From Neoceratodus forsteri (lineage: Eukaryota > Chordata > Ceratodontiformes > Ceratodontidae), in contig JADMNL010000028.1 in NCBI GenBank assembly GCA_016271365.2, forward strand, positions 58,360,001 to 58,424,000: 64,000 nt of DNA, read 5' to 3'. This document shows, in pieces, positions 1 through 11,097 of the stretch; position 1 is the first letter of the stretch, and each line of letters opens with the position of its first letter. Under the pieces are notes generated by a model. It was not told the origin of the DNA, searched no databases, and worked only from the letters and a program-made list of their open reading frames with translations. The position numbers and the translations under genes were made by a program.

Positions 1-1088
1 CCCATGGACTCCATGTCAACTGGAAGGGAGTGCAGCGAGGAATCCTCGGAGGAATCCTCATAAAACAGCCAACCACCTGAGTCACTTTCGACCTGCCGGG
101 GTGGTCAGGTGTGAGAGTGACCAACAGCTGATAGGGAAGCCCCTTGGCCGGCCGAGAGTCCTTAGTCGGAGAGCCGGTCGGCGGCTGCTTGAGCAGCGGC
201 TCCACCATAATCAGTGGAGAGGCCAGCTTCAGCCTAACCGAGACAGTTGTGACCGGCTCCGCTGGGGGAGGAACGGTTTCGACCGGCCCCACCGGGGGCG
301 CCGGTGACGGCTACCGGGCGATAGCCAAGTGATGGCCAGCGTGGGAGCCGGGGTCGGCTTCAGACCAGCCAACACCAACTGCTGTCACATGAGATGTTCG
401 TAGCATTGACACAACTTGTGCCAAAGCCTCTCCTCACCGAGGAGGACGAAAACGAACAGCAGTGGCGCTGCTTATCGTGGTGTCGAGAGCAGGATCGCCA
501 ATTGTGGCGGGACCTGCTCGACCGTCCCGATGGGGATCTCAGCGGGAGCCGGGGAAAGCCATGGCTCCTCCTGGTTCAGGTCGGTGACCGGGCGGTCGCC
601 CAGTGGCTGATTCCTGCTCAGAGGTCACAAGTAGGACCGAGTCCCAACAGAGAATTGTCAGCCTTTTCTGATGACAACCGTCGCCAGGGTTGAGAAAATC
701 TTGCTGCTTCATCAGCCGGTGTCTCGACCAACTGGCCACTGGGTTTCTAGAAGTCAAGGGTTACGCCGTGGTTTCTCGACCCCTAAGTCAAACCTGAGAG
801 TCCTGAGACCAAGAATGCTCTCAGTCCTAGAAACTTTGTCGGTGAGTCTTCGCTTTTCTTTCTTGACTCCTTCTTGTGGGAGCTGTGCGACCTAGAAGGG
901 CCCTGCCCTTAGTCGGGGGACTAGCACAGCTCTGTGAAGGAACTCCAAATAAGTGGAGCCCAAATTGAGGGCCAAAGCAGAAGCTGAGGAGGACCGTGGC
1001 GTAGGCCTGCCCGCCTCCTCGAAGGTCGACGTTGTTCCAATTGCTCAGTGGACCCCTGCAGTCGCGGGAGACCACTGAATGGGCGTCC

Positions 1089-1316
1089 TCAGATTTGACC
1101 TGCAGGTGTCGTGATTTCTGGGTGGCCCAACTTAAGGCAGACGAGGTGGTCCTCGAGGACCGTCGCATGAAACAACCAGCAAATGTCGCAGGCCTGGGTA
1201 TCATGTTCGGGGCCCAGGCAGTAGACGCACGTGGCATGGGGGTCGGTACCAGACATCTTCTGCCTGCATGGGCACCGGCAAAGTCCAGGCGAGGATTTTT
1301 TGTCCACTGTGGTCAC
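1089..1316 (-). pseudogene. DIRS gag fragment with Cys/His motif
   Basis: The minus-strand frame reads a Cys-rich start, then a 'PHATCVYCLGPEHD' block followed by 'ACDICWLF'. Copies of this gag signature occur in element C at 44756-45106 and, frameshifted, in element B near 46480-46560. The arrangement C-x2-C-x-G-x2-H, then C-x2-C, is a zinc-knuckle-like nucleic-acid binding motif of vertebrate DIRS gag proteins. The frame is lost just downstream, so this is a remnant of the gag N-terminus. Gag would package the element RNA; no function is expected from this copy. Confidence 0.75.
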
Positions 1317-1448
1317 GATCGATGATCGAACTGAATATGAAACCCAAGAGAGTTCAAAGTTTCGGAAGTAAATATGAAGATTTTAGCAATAGGGCCTACT
1401 CAAAGTGGAAGCGGTAAGGAGGGAATCTGCTTCTTCCAGCGGAAAGAA

Positions 1449-1592
1449 AGATCTGGCATCATGGGGCGGAACCGAGGTATATACCACCCGGGGTGGATGG
1501 GAGCAGCCAGCATGAAGACTTTCCGGCAACTCTTAAAGGTGAAAGGACACTGACAACAAGTGTGGATAGAACAACATATCCACATCCCTAGA
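1449..1592 (-). repeat. DIRS inverted terminal repeat (element D)
   Basis: About 145 bp, clearly similar to the right terminal repeat of element C (45261-45402). Both start at 'agatctggc', pass through 'tcatggggcgga' and 'accacccg', and end at 'gtgtggat...acaacatatcca...ccctaga'. In DIRS elements the two terminal repeats are inverted relative to each other. Only one is present here. Confidence 0.8.
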
Positions 1593-1601
1593 ACCTTTAG
1601 T

Positions 1602-1715
1602 TCTGATTCATGTTGGGACAAACAATGTAGGTAAACAGAAAGAGGATGAAATCAAAAATGAATTCAAAAATATAACCAACATTTTGCATGAAAGAAATTG
1701 GGAGGTGGCACATTC
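1602..1715 (+). pseudogene. LINE ORF1 esterase-domain remnant
   Basis: The plus frame starting near 1602 reads 'LVLIHVGTNNVGK'. This matches the GTND-type block of the SGNH/GDSL esterase domain carried by ORF1 of CR1 LINEs. The same block is 'VHLGTNDLVKKG' in the CR1 copy at 57938-61925. The segment is cut at about 1715 by an inserted CR1 3' fragment. The family role of this esterase is thought to be lipid or membrane association of the ORF1 protein; this copy is dead. Confidence 0.6.
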
Positions 1716-1721
1716 CAAGAT

Positions 1722-1900
1722 GCATACATTGATACATAGATGTCAGCAGATAATGACCTTGTAGCCCATCCAGTCTGCCCTATCCCTCTTTCTAATGCTT
1801 AAGGTACCCTAGATGCTACAAGCCCCCCCTTCACCCTAGCTTGATAATTCCCACGTGCCTATCCCACGTATTCTCTAATCCCTCTTCCAGTACCAAGAGC
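1722..1900 (-). mobile_element. CR1 3'-end fragment
   Basis: The plus strand reads 'acatagatgtcagcagataa' followed by 'agcccatccagtctgccc'. This is the reverse complement of the CR1 3' untranslated end seen at 35693 and 57938. It is a short 5'-truncated insertion inside ORF1 of the old LINE. Confidence 0.7.
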
Positions 1901-2159
1901 CAGCACTGGCAGAAATAATACAAAGGCAGAAAACAGAATAAGAGGAATAGAACGCTGAGAAGCATTCTATGGGAATAATGACCTCTTTAGCTAGGATGGC
2001 CTGCATCGAAGAAGAAAAGGAAGCAAACTCCTAGGGAACACTTTCCATGAAATACCGACAAACAATTTAAACTAATAAGTGAGGGGAATCAGGTCCAAAA
2101 CATCAGCAACACCAGAATAGAAAATCATAAATTCAAAAACATAATATCAATAATCTCAT

Positions 2160-3530
2160 CATATTAACTATGAATGCAAGATGCCTGAATACAATAAAAA
2201 GCTGAGTTAGAATTAACAATGGGGAGAGAGACAGAAACAGCAGCAATCATAGAAACTTGGTGGATGCAACAATCACTTTGAAATGAACAGATTACAGGGT
2301 ACAGACTGTCTAAGAATAGTAGATCAGGAAAGTGAGGCGGAGGGGTAGCACTTTATCTCAGACGTGACACTGACAGTAGAGAAATGAAGCAAAATATCCT
2401 CCTGAAAAATAATGATTCACTAATATGGGTGGAAATACCGTTATGTTATCGTCCTGCCCCCCCACCATCATGGCATAAGAACATACAGAGCTAATAAATA
2501 ATACCGCTAAGGTTGTTGGGCGACATCATACTGACAGGTGATTTCAATCTTCCCAGTATAGATTGTTCATATCAGACAGCAACCAACAACAAAGGAGCAG
2601 TTGTGTTTAAACATGCTGCTGAACGATGGGTTAAAGAGCACCTTTCGTGCACTGTTATAAAATCACCCCCAAAAGACACAGTGGACCCTTACCTGCCCCA
2701 AGTCTAACGATGCAGAAAAAAAAAATGATTGCCGTATATTAGGGAGGGAAGGGGCCATATTTAGGCTCCGTGAAGCCAAGAGTCTGACCCATTTCACTTT
2801 CTGGTGCTCTTTAAAACAACTGGCTAATGTGCCTACCAGATGTAACAACATCCCAGAGTTGGTCATCACAGATAAAACCAAATGTGTCAGAAAAATAAAA
2901 ATCCTAGAAACATTAAGGAACAGTGTCCCGTATATGGTTCTAATAATATTTACAATAAAAATAACAAGTGGCAAGGGACAGACAGTTACCAAAAACCGCA
3001 ATAAAGCTAGTTCTGTAATAAATAAATAAATAAATAAATTAAGGCAGTGGGATTCGGAACAAGTATGCATAAAGGCAAATGTTGAACAATTCTGGACAAT
3101 GCTAGAAAAAACTACTGGAACTAGACAGAAAACCATGAAAAACTACCACAATGGTGTACAAGAAAGGTACAAAAACAGTTAAACAGAAAGAGGTCTGCTT
3201 ATAATGCCATGAAAAAGGAACAAAAACAATACCTACAACATTGAAAAATACAGAGAGGAACTCAGGAAAAAGAAGGAAAAAAGAAAATCAAAATTCAGAC
3301 AATGTACCTCGAAGATAATGGGAAATTGTTTTATGTATATATATATATATATATATAAAAGAAACAGACAGAACTACTGGACCCATACTTGATAACAGCA
3401 AGGAAATAAAGGGCCCTAAGATGGTGGCAGAAGCTTTTCATAAACAGTTTTGTTCAGTTTTTACTCAGAACAATACACCTAGGAACCAAAATTTTGATTG
3501 GAGAGTGATGTTCTGATTTCTGATGGTGAA
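2160..3530 (+). pseudogene. LINE ORF2 endonuclease remnant
   Basis: Pieces of an APE-type endonuclease are readable across frames. They are 'ETWW' near 2250, 'GGGVALYLR' near 2335-2365, a 'GDFNLPSID' block near 2535-2560 (within a 64-codon frame at 2513-2707), and a linker that leads toward the RT. Such endonucleases nick target DNA for target-primed reverse transcription. The segment is interrupted by stops, and by a (TA)n tract at 3335-3358. It ends at about 3530, where a younger CR1 3' end was inserted. Confidence 0.65.
3335..3358. repeat. (TA)n microsatellite
   Basis: About 12 TA units lie within the old LINE ORF2. Confidence 0.9.
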
Positions 3531-3534
3531 ACTA

Positions 3535-3971
3535 TAAATAACACTAAGATGGTGCACGGCATGCAGGAGAAGTCATATGAGCAAAGGTGTAGGGAACTGG
3601 ATCTGTACCCACTGGAGACTGAAACTTCTAAATACGTGAAGGGGATCAACAAGGTGAAGGGGGAGCTTATTTAAAAGGAACGAGGGGGTAAAACTAGAGG
3701 GCACAGCCTAAGATTAGAAGGAGGAAGATACAAGGGAAATGTGAGGGGGCGTTTCTTCACGGAGAGGGTGGTGAAGGCCTGGAATAAACTACCAGAGGAG
3801 GATGAAATGGTTGAAGAATTCAAGAGGGCATGGGACAGACACAAGGGGTTGGGAAGTGGGGGAAGGGGAGGACCTGTGCTATAAGCGATGAGCAAAGGCG
3901 GGGGGGGGGGAGAAATAGGGTAGACTTGATTGGCCAATGGGGTCCTTTTCTACTGTCAGATTTCTATGATT
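3535..3971 (+). mobile_element. CR1 LINE 3' end
   Basis: The plus-strand translation gives the CR1 ORF2 C-terminus in order: 'KYVKGINKVKG', 'TRGHSLRLEGG', 'RFFTERVVKAWNKLPEE'. An untranslated tail follows, ending 'tcagatttctatgatt', a variant of the CR1 3' terminal octamer pattern. It is 5'-truncated and sits between the two halves of the older LINE. Confidence 0.75.
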
Positions 3972-3972
3972 A

Positions 3973-4518
3973 TTAAAGGGACACTATCAAACCCCTTAGG
4001 CCTCAAAGAGTCCCTAGTTTAAAAACATATTTTATGATTACTAACATTCTGTAGAGACTGCTGATGCAGCTGGTAGTCTGATTCTGATTGCCTTTTTCTT
4101 TTAAAAAGTTAAAAACAGACTGCCCACCATACTGGTATTACCACACCAAAACATGTCTGTTTACATTCCGTGACTAACTCCCACTGCACCTTTCCTGGAC
4201 TTGGAAACACCCAATACAGTCAGGACACTCATGAAACAGTAGGAGGAGAGGAGACGAGACTATTGCATCATGCATGGCTGCACTTTTGGGGGTTGTTCCT
4301 CATGTTCAGGAAGTAGGCAATAAGAGTAGATGAAGGAATTGAAACAAAACAAGGTTGGGTGTAATTACATTATTAGCATGCATTTCAGTTCTACTGAAAA
4401 AGGAAGCAGATAAAACAGCCAGCATAATCAATGAATTTTAGAGAAGCTAAGTTATCATAAATTTGGGTATTCAACCAAAAATAATATAATGCAAAAAGGG
4501 CTGACAGTGTCCCTTTAA
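3973..4518. mobile_element. T2/Kolobok-like MITE
   Basis: The element is 546 bp with inverted termini. The left end reads TTAAAGGGACACTATCA. The right end, reverse-complemented, reads TTAAAGGGACACTGTCA. The terminal motif TTAAAGG with a TTAA target duplication is the signature of T2 MITEs of the Kolobok superfamily, known best from Xenopus. No transposase frame is present, so it is non-autonomous. The family name is inferred from termini only; piggyBac also uses TTAA. Confidence 0.75.
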
Positions 4519-4539
4519 TAACAACAGAGGTCGCACAAT

Positions 4540-6345
4540 TATTAATAAAAATAAAGATCAATAAATCAGAAGGACCGGACATGTTGCACCCAAGACTGTT
4601 AAGGGACATAGGGTACTACTTGGCAAAACCAATAACTGCACTTTTAATAAATCATACAGTACAGGGAAAGTACCGAACAACTGGAGAAATGCAACAGTGG
4701 TCCCAATATTCAACAAACTCTGGCCAGAGCCGAGACAGCTGCAGCTAGAGGTTACTTGTGGAACACAGCGCTGTCCGCCATGTCCAAGATGACCACCAGA
4801 GTTCTCTGCGCATACACCACGACTCATGCATGCGCACTGAACTCTGGCGGCAGTGCAGCAGCACAGTCCGCCATGTCTAAGATGGCCACCAGAGTTCCTT
4901 GCACATACGCGACGACTCACGCATATGCAGGGCTACTCTCACTGCAGCCGTAAAAAGGGGAACAGGGGTAACACTGCCAATTACAGACCTATCAACCTTA
5001 CATCAATCTTGGGTAAATTTATGGAATACATAATCAAGGACAAATTGGAAACCAGCATCATTAAGGACAATATATCAGACAAAACTTTACATGAATTAAA
5101 AAAAAAATCGATAACATACTACAAAATTCTAGTCTTTTATTAAAAAGCAAATCAAATGATAAATAGCAACATTCTGGTAGATACGATTTATCTCGACTTT
5201 CAGAAAGCCTTCGATATGGTACCACATAACATACTGAGAAATGAGCTTCAAACAACAGGCATGAACAACAAAACTGGAAGGCGGAGAACAAACTGGGTAA
5301 GCAATAGAATGCAGAAAGTTAGGATAAGGGGAACATTATCTGTAGAATGCAAAAAGTTAGGATAAGAGGTGCATTATCTGAAGCCGGATGTGCCTTCAGT
5401 GGGGTGCCCCAGGGGTCAGTGCTAGGTCCAGCCTTATTTACATTGTATATAAATGACAGTCAACAAAAGACTAAACACCTGGTTGGGCAAGTTTGCTGAC
5501 AATACCAACTGGGACCAGTCAACACGATAGCAAATGTTACCAAGATGGAGAAAGATCTAGAAATCATTGAACAGTGGGCCATTAGTAATACTATGAAATT
5601 TAATTGTGACAAATGTGTCATAATGCACCTATGGTGTCGGTAACAACAAGCACAGCTATAAACTAGATGGCATTGCTCTAAAGGAGGCAGAGTGTGAATG
5701 AGATCTGGGAACAGCAGTAAACAAAGACTTTAGATTTGGCAAGCACCACAACCATGTGATCACAACAGCTGATAGGATACTGGGATGTATAAGGAAAGTC
5801 TTCATAAGCAGGCGTGAACAGTGTATTCTCCCACTATACATAAGACACCACTCAGACTGCTGTAACCCCTCATGGAATCCATATCTCAACAGAGATATAA
5901 CTAACATAGAGAAAATACAGCACAGGGTGACAAGATGGTAACCAGACTAAAATATGATTCAAATGATGAAAGCTTAAAAAATTGGAGCTATGTAGTCCTG
6001 GGAGTAGACATATAAGGGGAGACTTGTTACAAATGTATAAAATACTAAGTGGCGAAGAACTGATGGGGATAGGAACACCAGAACAGGGGATTTTAACTTA
6101 AGATGTCACAACAAACATTAGACTAGACAACAATGTAAAAAAATGACATACGGGGACATTTTACTCAGAGGGCAGGGAGACCATGGCACTCACTACCTCG
6201 TGAGACTGCACTAACAGAAACATTAGACAGTCAAATCAAAACGGGACAAATATCTACTATGAAGAAATAGCTCAAAATGTTCCCTACTGAGGTAGGAGAC
6301 AGAAACGATGGGCTAACTCCTCCTCCTGTCTTCTGCCAAGTACGG
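4540..6345 (+). pseudogene. LINE ORF2 reverse transcriptase remnant
   Basis: CR1/L2-clade RT motifs are readable in order. They are 'NYRPINLTSILGK' (near 4980), 'YLDFQKAFDMVPH' (near 5190), 'SGVPQGSVLGPALF' (near 5400) and 'ADRILGCIRK' (near 5770). After these comes a C-terminal region with 'LYKMYKILSGEELMG' (near 6030). The frame shifts several times and the usual ADD catalytic box is degraded near 5490. A roughly 225-bp segment with two tandem units interrupts the RT at 4725-4950. Confidence 0.7.
4725..4950 (+). repeat. Two-unit tandem repeat inserted in the LINE RT
   Basis: Two imperfect copies of about 95-100 bp each contain 'tccgccatgtcyaagatg' then 'accagagtt' and 'acgactca'. The units begin near 4771 and 4867. 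The segment splits the LINE RT between its 'NNWRNATVVPIF' and 'NRGNTANYRPI' blocks. GC content is higher than in the flanking LINE. Confidence 0.6.
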
Positions 6346-7621
6346 ACCACTGCACTGACACACAAGAATGTATAATTCCACAGTTTACACCACACCGTAT
6401 GTGACCGTGCATGTGTGGGGAACAGAAAATGTTCAGGTTACTCACTAACTGCGTATAATTAGCAAAGCGTACGTGAGACGGATGAGACCTGCCCTTAGTT
6501 TCAGAACAGTCCCTTTTTGTCAACGCACTTTTGCAACTTTCTGACTTCATGAGCAAAGCTTTAGGTGCCTGGCAGTCTGATGTACTGATTTATGACTGAA
6601 CTTAAGGCAGACATGCCGTGGTTAAGGCTTTCCTTGTAGATCTTTTAAAGCTGGATAAGGCAAGTGCCGCAGGGGTACAAGATTGGGTGAATAAGGGTCT
6701 GGGTTAGCTATTCCATTCTTTTCACTTATATGGTCGTTCAGACACTGAGCGCCATGCAGTCAGAAATGATCTGTTCTGAGGTCGACACTGCAGGTACCCA
6801 ACTGGCAAACATCTATAGTGCATACCAAGTGCATCTGAAACTTCTGGTTGTACAGTACATGACTGTTGTACATGTCTGGAACAGGTTCCAGAGACTGCGG
6901 TAGCTGCGGGGGCACCAAATACTTTAAGTCCACAATGGACAGGTGTATGGGGGAAAGAAAATGGGGTAACAAAACACAAGAGTAGTAGTGGGCTGGCCCC
7001 CACTGGTTACTAAGCCTGTTTCCATCTTACAATCACATGTTTCGAAGTACTGTGATTTCTGAAACATCCAAGAAGTAGGCCAACTCACTCAGTGCTATTC
7101 CGCAAATCCTGGTTATTAGACTGTCTATGCTGCCTTCAGTAACCAGTCTGGTTGCAGTGCAATACCAGCCTAAACATTGCTTATCATCCAACTCTTCTTC
7201 TTCTTCCTCAATTCAGCGAACCCATTCACCACTCAAACTTCACCGATTCTGTCTGAGTGGGTGTGATACCCACACACACATCCACCAAGTCTTGGATTTC
7301 CAACGACATTTTGCTTACTAGTCTCATTATTCTTATTTGCAAATGTGGAAACTTAATTAGGGCTCTGCTCTTCCTAAGGATAAAAAAAAATTTCCCTTCA
7401 TTTGAAAATACTGACCTTTCAACAAGATGCATTCCCGTATATAAAGGACACTGACTGTGCTTACAAGCATCACAGAAATACAAAAAAATGTATAATCCCA
7501 TCGGACTGTTTTGTCTAGAAAGAATATGTTCAATAAACAAATGCAGTGGTCTGAACTTTTTGACCAGCCGTTGTAATTATGTCCTACTCAGGACACATAT
7601 AGTCAGCAATTAATTTCTTAC
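6346..7621. other. Intronic sequence, no recognised element
   Basis: I see no exon, SINE head, LINE protein match or inverted repeat here. By position it is part of the TAF4 intron downstream of the 7622-7744 exon. Short frames of up to 104 codons on both strands have no recognisable features. Confidence 0.5.
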
Positions 7622-7744
7622 CAGGAGATTCTGTACTAGTTCTTTGACGTTAGCAGCAGTTTCCGTCGACTGTTTACCAGACGATGCCAGCTTAATTAAT
7701 GTAGATAGAAAGTTTTTGCATTTCTTTACATTTTCCATTGTTTC
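7622..7744 (-). CDS. TAF4: TAF4 exon encoding the start of the TAFH (NHR1) domain
   Basis: On the minus strand a polypyrimidine tract and 'ttttaacag' acceptor precede a 123-bp open block, followed by a 'gtaagaaat' donor. The 41 codons begin ETMENVKKCKNFLSTLIK and end NVKELVQNLL. This is the start of the TAFH domain of TAF4, the TFIID subunit. TAFH forms a helical surface that binds hydrophobic motifs of activators; TAF4 also pairs with TAF12 through a histone fold outside this window. The 'LSTLIKLASSGKQS' stretch fits TAF4 rather than TAF4B, which from memory reads 'LAMLIKLACSGSQS'. Both ends fall between codons. The next exon should start with Asp-Gly-Lys-Ile but is not visible down to base 1, so that intron exceeds 7.6 kb. 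Confidence 0.93.
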
Positions 7745-10025
7745 CTGTTAAAATAAAAGAATACTAAGTTAAAGAAAAGAAAACAGCGAATAAATTATTG
7801 TAACAGTAATTTTACTACTGACATTTATTCCACAGTGAAGCATCACCATCAAGCATGCAAAAAGTCGTCAGACAGAATGGTTAGAACACTGACTCCTCCT
7901 CTTCCTCTTGAATCCCATCCCTTACCTTCTATGCTCCAGATCTTAGCTGAACCACTGGAAGAGAGAGAAGCCATCCTATCAGTACAAAGATGCAACACAG
8001 AACAGCCCGGGAAGGTGAAATGGGCTACAAGAATGTATAAGAAAAACCAGTACATAAGTAAAATTACAGCTACAAGTAAGAAACTTTTTTAACTACTGCA
8101 TTACTTTCACCTAGTCATAGTAGTGCAGACAACTTACAGAGGGCCTAAGTCTTCAGTTTACAGAAAGGGACATTTCAGGACAGACCCATAGCAGCATCCC
8201 TGTGGGTATGCAGGCCAAGACTGTGATGAGCCATGAAAGTGTGTGCAGACGACTAGGAAGCAGCATAATAGGTCTCACCCAGTGGGATGCCCCTGGCCTC
8301 AGCTGCCAATGTGACCTTGTGCCTGGCTGAGTGAGCCCGAGGGCACTCAGGAGATGTCTGAGGAGTTGGTTTATAATAAGACCCAATCAACAGAGTGATG
8401 CTCTGCTTGGAAGCAGGTCAACCGTGGAAAGACTCAGCATGGGTCATGATGTTTGTGTCGCCCCACCCTGGAAAGCAATGGCTCTCTGATAGTAGATCAC
8501 AAGTGTCCACCTGACATCCAGCGTACGCACACGGGCGGGTGCCCAGTGCTGCAGGGTTATCCATAACGTCAGTGACACACCGCGCCCTCTGCTCCTGAAC
8601 TTCTCGATTCAGAGTGCGAACCTGAGTCACCGGAGCGATCCACCGCCACTCAGTGCTGCAGTTCTGGCATTAGTTTTATTTTTTCTGTATGTTCTTTTTT
8701 AACTGCTGTTTTCAGTTCCCTTTTATTTATCTTTTCACAAGAAAAAGAGTATCCTTTCTTCTTGTACCGTATATGTCTGCATCCACTCCATTCAGTCATG
8801 TTCTACAATTATATGTGTACATCATGTAATATACAATTAAATACTTAAATTTATCTGCGACTATGCTTGTGTGGGGAACAGGTAACAGTTTACTGAACAA
8901 TTTGCATTTGCTTTCGCAGACACTATGTGTTTTGCGCAAACTGGTATACCTCTGTCTGCACCTTAAACTGACAAAAATTAGAGGTGCTTTCTTCTGTATC
9001 AGCAAGAGCATAAGTGAGATGAATAACTGGTATGTGACAGCTAGTTTACATTTGCCTGAGAAGGCAAAAATCAGTTTTACTCGGAGCAGACTTCTACTTT
9101 CATCTATGCCAGTAATGTCCCCCCCCATATCACTTATTTCTCTCCTGTAGTTCCTCTGGTCTCAGCAGCTCCTCACCAGCCCCGTCACCAACCTTCTTGA
9201 GGGCTTGCTGGTTAACTACCACTTACAGAGAACCTCTTAGGTGGGTGGCCTGCCATGTTGGTTATGTGGTGCCTGTGGGGGGTGCCGAGCAGGTCAGGGA
9301 CATTTTCCTCCATGATTCTCCTTCCCAGGGTGTCAGCGGTCATCAACGCGCACGCATGCACATGGCTGCGCACCTGCATGCCAGTGTCAGCTGACATCTC
9401 TGCCCCACATTGCCGCTCTCGCCAGAGATACCACCTGACCTTCCCCAGGTGGCAGTGAAGTGGCGAGATGCAGAATCTCCCCGCCCTGAGGGAGGACAGC
9501 TGTACCTGGGATGCTCAATTCTCCTTCCCCAGGCCAGCCACTGACAACCCATGCTCGCTCCTGAACACGGGTCGCCGGCGTCACGAGCGATAGTACTGCC
9601 ACTGCACTGATAAGCTGGCTGAATAATGCTCTTTTCTGATCTATTTGCTGCACCAGAAGGTCATTATCCCAGAATCAGAGGGATCACAGGCTGCAGTTCC
9701 TGCCTCTGAAATCACAGCCTTGCCTAGAGTATTTGCAAACCACCCTTGCCCTTTTGCTAAGGTTTCCCAGGAAAGTAAAAGAGACTTTGATGGCATAAGT
9801 GTAATACTCAGCAAGGCTCAGTGAATATGATCTATACTGAACGTCTGGTGCTGGTGCGAGCCTGCAGTGCTCCCAGGTTATGCAGTCACCACTCAAATAA
9901 AAACTGTATTGAGCAGCAGATGAGTGGAGTACCCGCTCTGTGTCTGAGATCCAAGGGATTCAACGATTTGAAAAACACAGTCTGTTAATAAAAGCAAAGT
10001 CTCTCATCCTAATGCCACCCAAGCC
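7745..10025. other. TAF4 intron, no recognised element
   Basis: Intronic by position between the two exon-like blocks. A GC-richer patch at about 8440-8660 and another at 9180-9560 have no recognisable repeat or coding structure. No long ORF or inverted repeat stands out. Confidence 0.5.
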
Positions 10026-10029
10026 GATG

Positions 10030-10985
10030 TGTAACATAGAGGATACTCAGCTATACCTGTTTTTTGGCCCCTAACAGCAGGATGAAGTCTCGGTGTTCAA
10101 TCAGTGCCTTGCTGAGACCCAAGACTGGATGAGGGCTAACTGATTGAGGTTAAACCTGGATAAGACTGAAGTACTGGTGGTGGAATCTGGTCGCCGGAGG
10201 GTTGGCGTGCAATCTGGTCGAGTTTCCGGGCTTAGGTTCGGGGACTCCCAGTTACTCACCTCTGTCAAGGTGAGGAATCTTGGCACTGTACTGGACTGAG
10301 GCCTAACACTCGGATCTCAGGTGCTGGCCATGGTCCAGAGTGCATTTTACCATCTTAGAAACATTGCCAGGATTAAACACCTGATACCCCAGAATGATCT
10401 GCCATCACTGGTCCACGCTTCTGTGATGTTATGGCTCGAGTACTGCAATGCCCTTTACCCGGGGCTATCAGGCGGTTGATCTTCGCCGCCCACAGCTGGT
10501 GCAGAATGCAGCAGCCAGGTTGTTGACTGGTCTTTCGAGGTCACGTCACATTACACCTGTGATGCCCTCTCTCCACTGGCTGCCTGTCAGGTGACGGACC
10601 ACCTTCAAGTTTAGTTTGCTGACTTATAAGGTCCTGCATAGACTGGGGCTCTGCTACCTGCAAGACCTCCTGCAGCCATACTACCCATCCTGTTCCCTCC
10701 TGTCAGCTGATGAGGGCCTTTTGGTGAGTCCCAGGGTTCACTTAAAATCATCAGGTGCCCGGGCATTTCCCTTTGTGGCATCAACCCTGTGGAATTCACT
10801 CCCTCGTTCTCTTAGAGAGGTCCCATCAGCAAATCCCTTCAAAAGGGAGCTGAAGACATTTTTATTTAGAGAAGCTTTTCCTTCCAGCTGATTTAAGTTG
10901 ATTTAGATAATTCATCTAATTTAGTACTGTATTTATAAGTCTTGAAATAGAGCGTTTATTAAATAAACTAAACTACTAAAACAGA
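10030..10985 (+). mobile_element. L2-clade LINE, 5'-truncated
   Basis: The plus-strand translation gives the last part of an L2 ORF2 through several frame changes. Blocks are 'EDTQLYL' near 10045, 'LNLDKTEVLVV' near 10150, 'VRNLGTVLD' near 10270, and 'IKHLIPQNDLPSLVHA' near 10370. The C-terminal open frame at 10616-10891 contains 'LTYKVLHRLGLCYL' and 'LWNSLPRSLREV'. A short A/T-rich tail follows, ending about 10985. RT domains 1-4 and the endonuclease are missing, as expected for incomplete reverse transcription. Confidence 0.85.
10616..10891 (+). pseudogene. L2 ORF2 C-terminal fragment
   Basis: A 91-codon open frame matches the conserved C-terminus of L2 and related LINE polyproteins. It carries 'HRLGLCYLQDLLQPY', 'ARAFPFVASTLWNSLP' and 'PFKRELKTFLFREAF'. 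This C-terminal block follows the RT domain in L2/Rex/CR1 clades. It ends in a natural stop just before the element's 3' tail. It has no start of its own and is a truncated pseudogene. Confidence 0.85.
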
Positions 10986-11097
10986 TGCAGCCCCAACCAC
11001 ATTACTGAAAAAAAAAAGACAGAGAGCCCAAACCAAATCTTAAAGGACACCTAAACCCTACTATTTGACAGATGAAGTTTAAAAAAAAAAAAAAAAA

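Larger units (their letters stand above)
1..1600 (-). mobile_element. DIRS retrotransposon, gag end (element D), continues off the left edge
   Basis: The strip matches the gag end and terminal repeat of the complete DIRS element C (39640-45410) in order and orientation. It has a gag zinc-knuckle segment at 1089-1316 and a terminal repeat at 1449-1592. The terminal repeat shares with C the 'atggggcgga' block, the 'taccacccg' block and the terminal 'acaacatatcca' block. Bases 1-1080 are gag-like and GC-rich but full of stops. The outer terminus lies near 1592-1600, directly against an old LINE, so D probably inserted into that LINE. The rest of D (RT, recombinase, second terminal repeat) must lie to the left. 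Confidence 0.8.
1600..6345 (+). mobile_element. Old CR1-like LINE with ORF1 and ORF2 remnants
   Basis: Translated pieces run in the correct order for a CR1/L2-clade LINE. They are an ORF1 esterase block (about 1602-1715), an ORF1 end and ORF2 endonuclease (about 1900-3530), and reverse transcriptase and C-terminus (about 4540-6345). The copy is diverged, with many stops, and is interrupted by a CR1 3' fragment (1722-1900), a younger CR1 3' end (3535-3970) and a T2-like MITE (3973-4518). It is the oldest LINE layer in this part of the window. Its 5' part would lie beyond the DIRS fragment on the left. Confidence 0.7.

Noticed and set aside
3535..3971. Part of the old LINE ORF2
   Set aside because: Its protein matches the CR1 C-terminus, which is out of order between the endonuclease and RT of the old LINE, so it is a separate insertion.
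6284..7003. Overlapping minus-strand ORFs of 70-93 codons as TAF4 exons
   Set aside because: No match to the sequence expected after the TAFH exon (starting Asp-Gly-Lys-Ile) and no suitable splice sites.
8440..8660. GC-rich patch as a promoter or CpG island
   Set aside because: Short, with no clustering of promoter motifs and no nearby first exon. The TAF4 exons seen here are internal.
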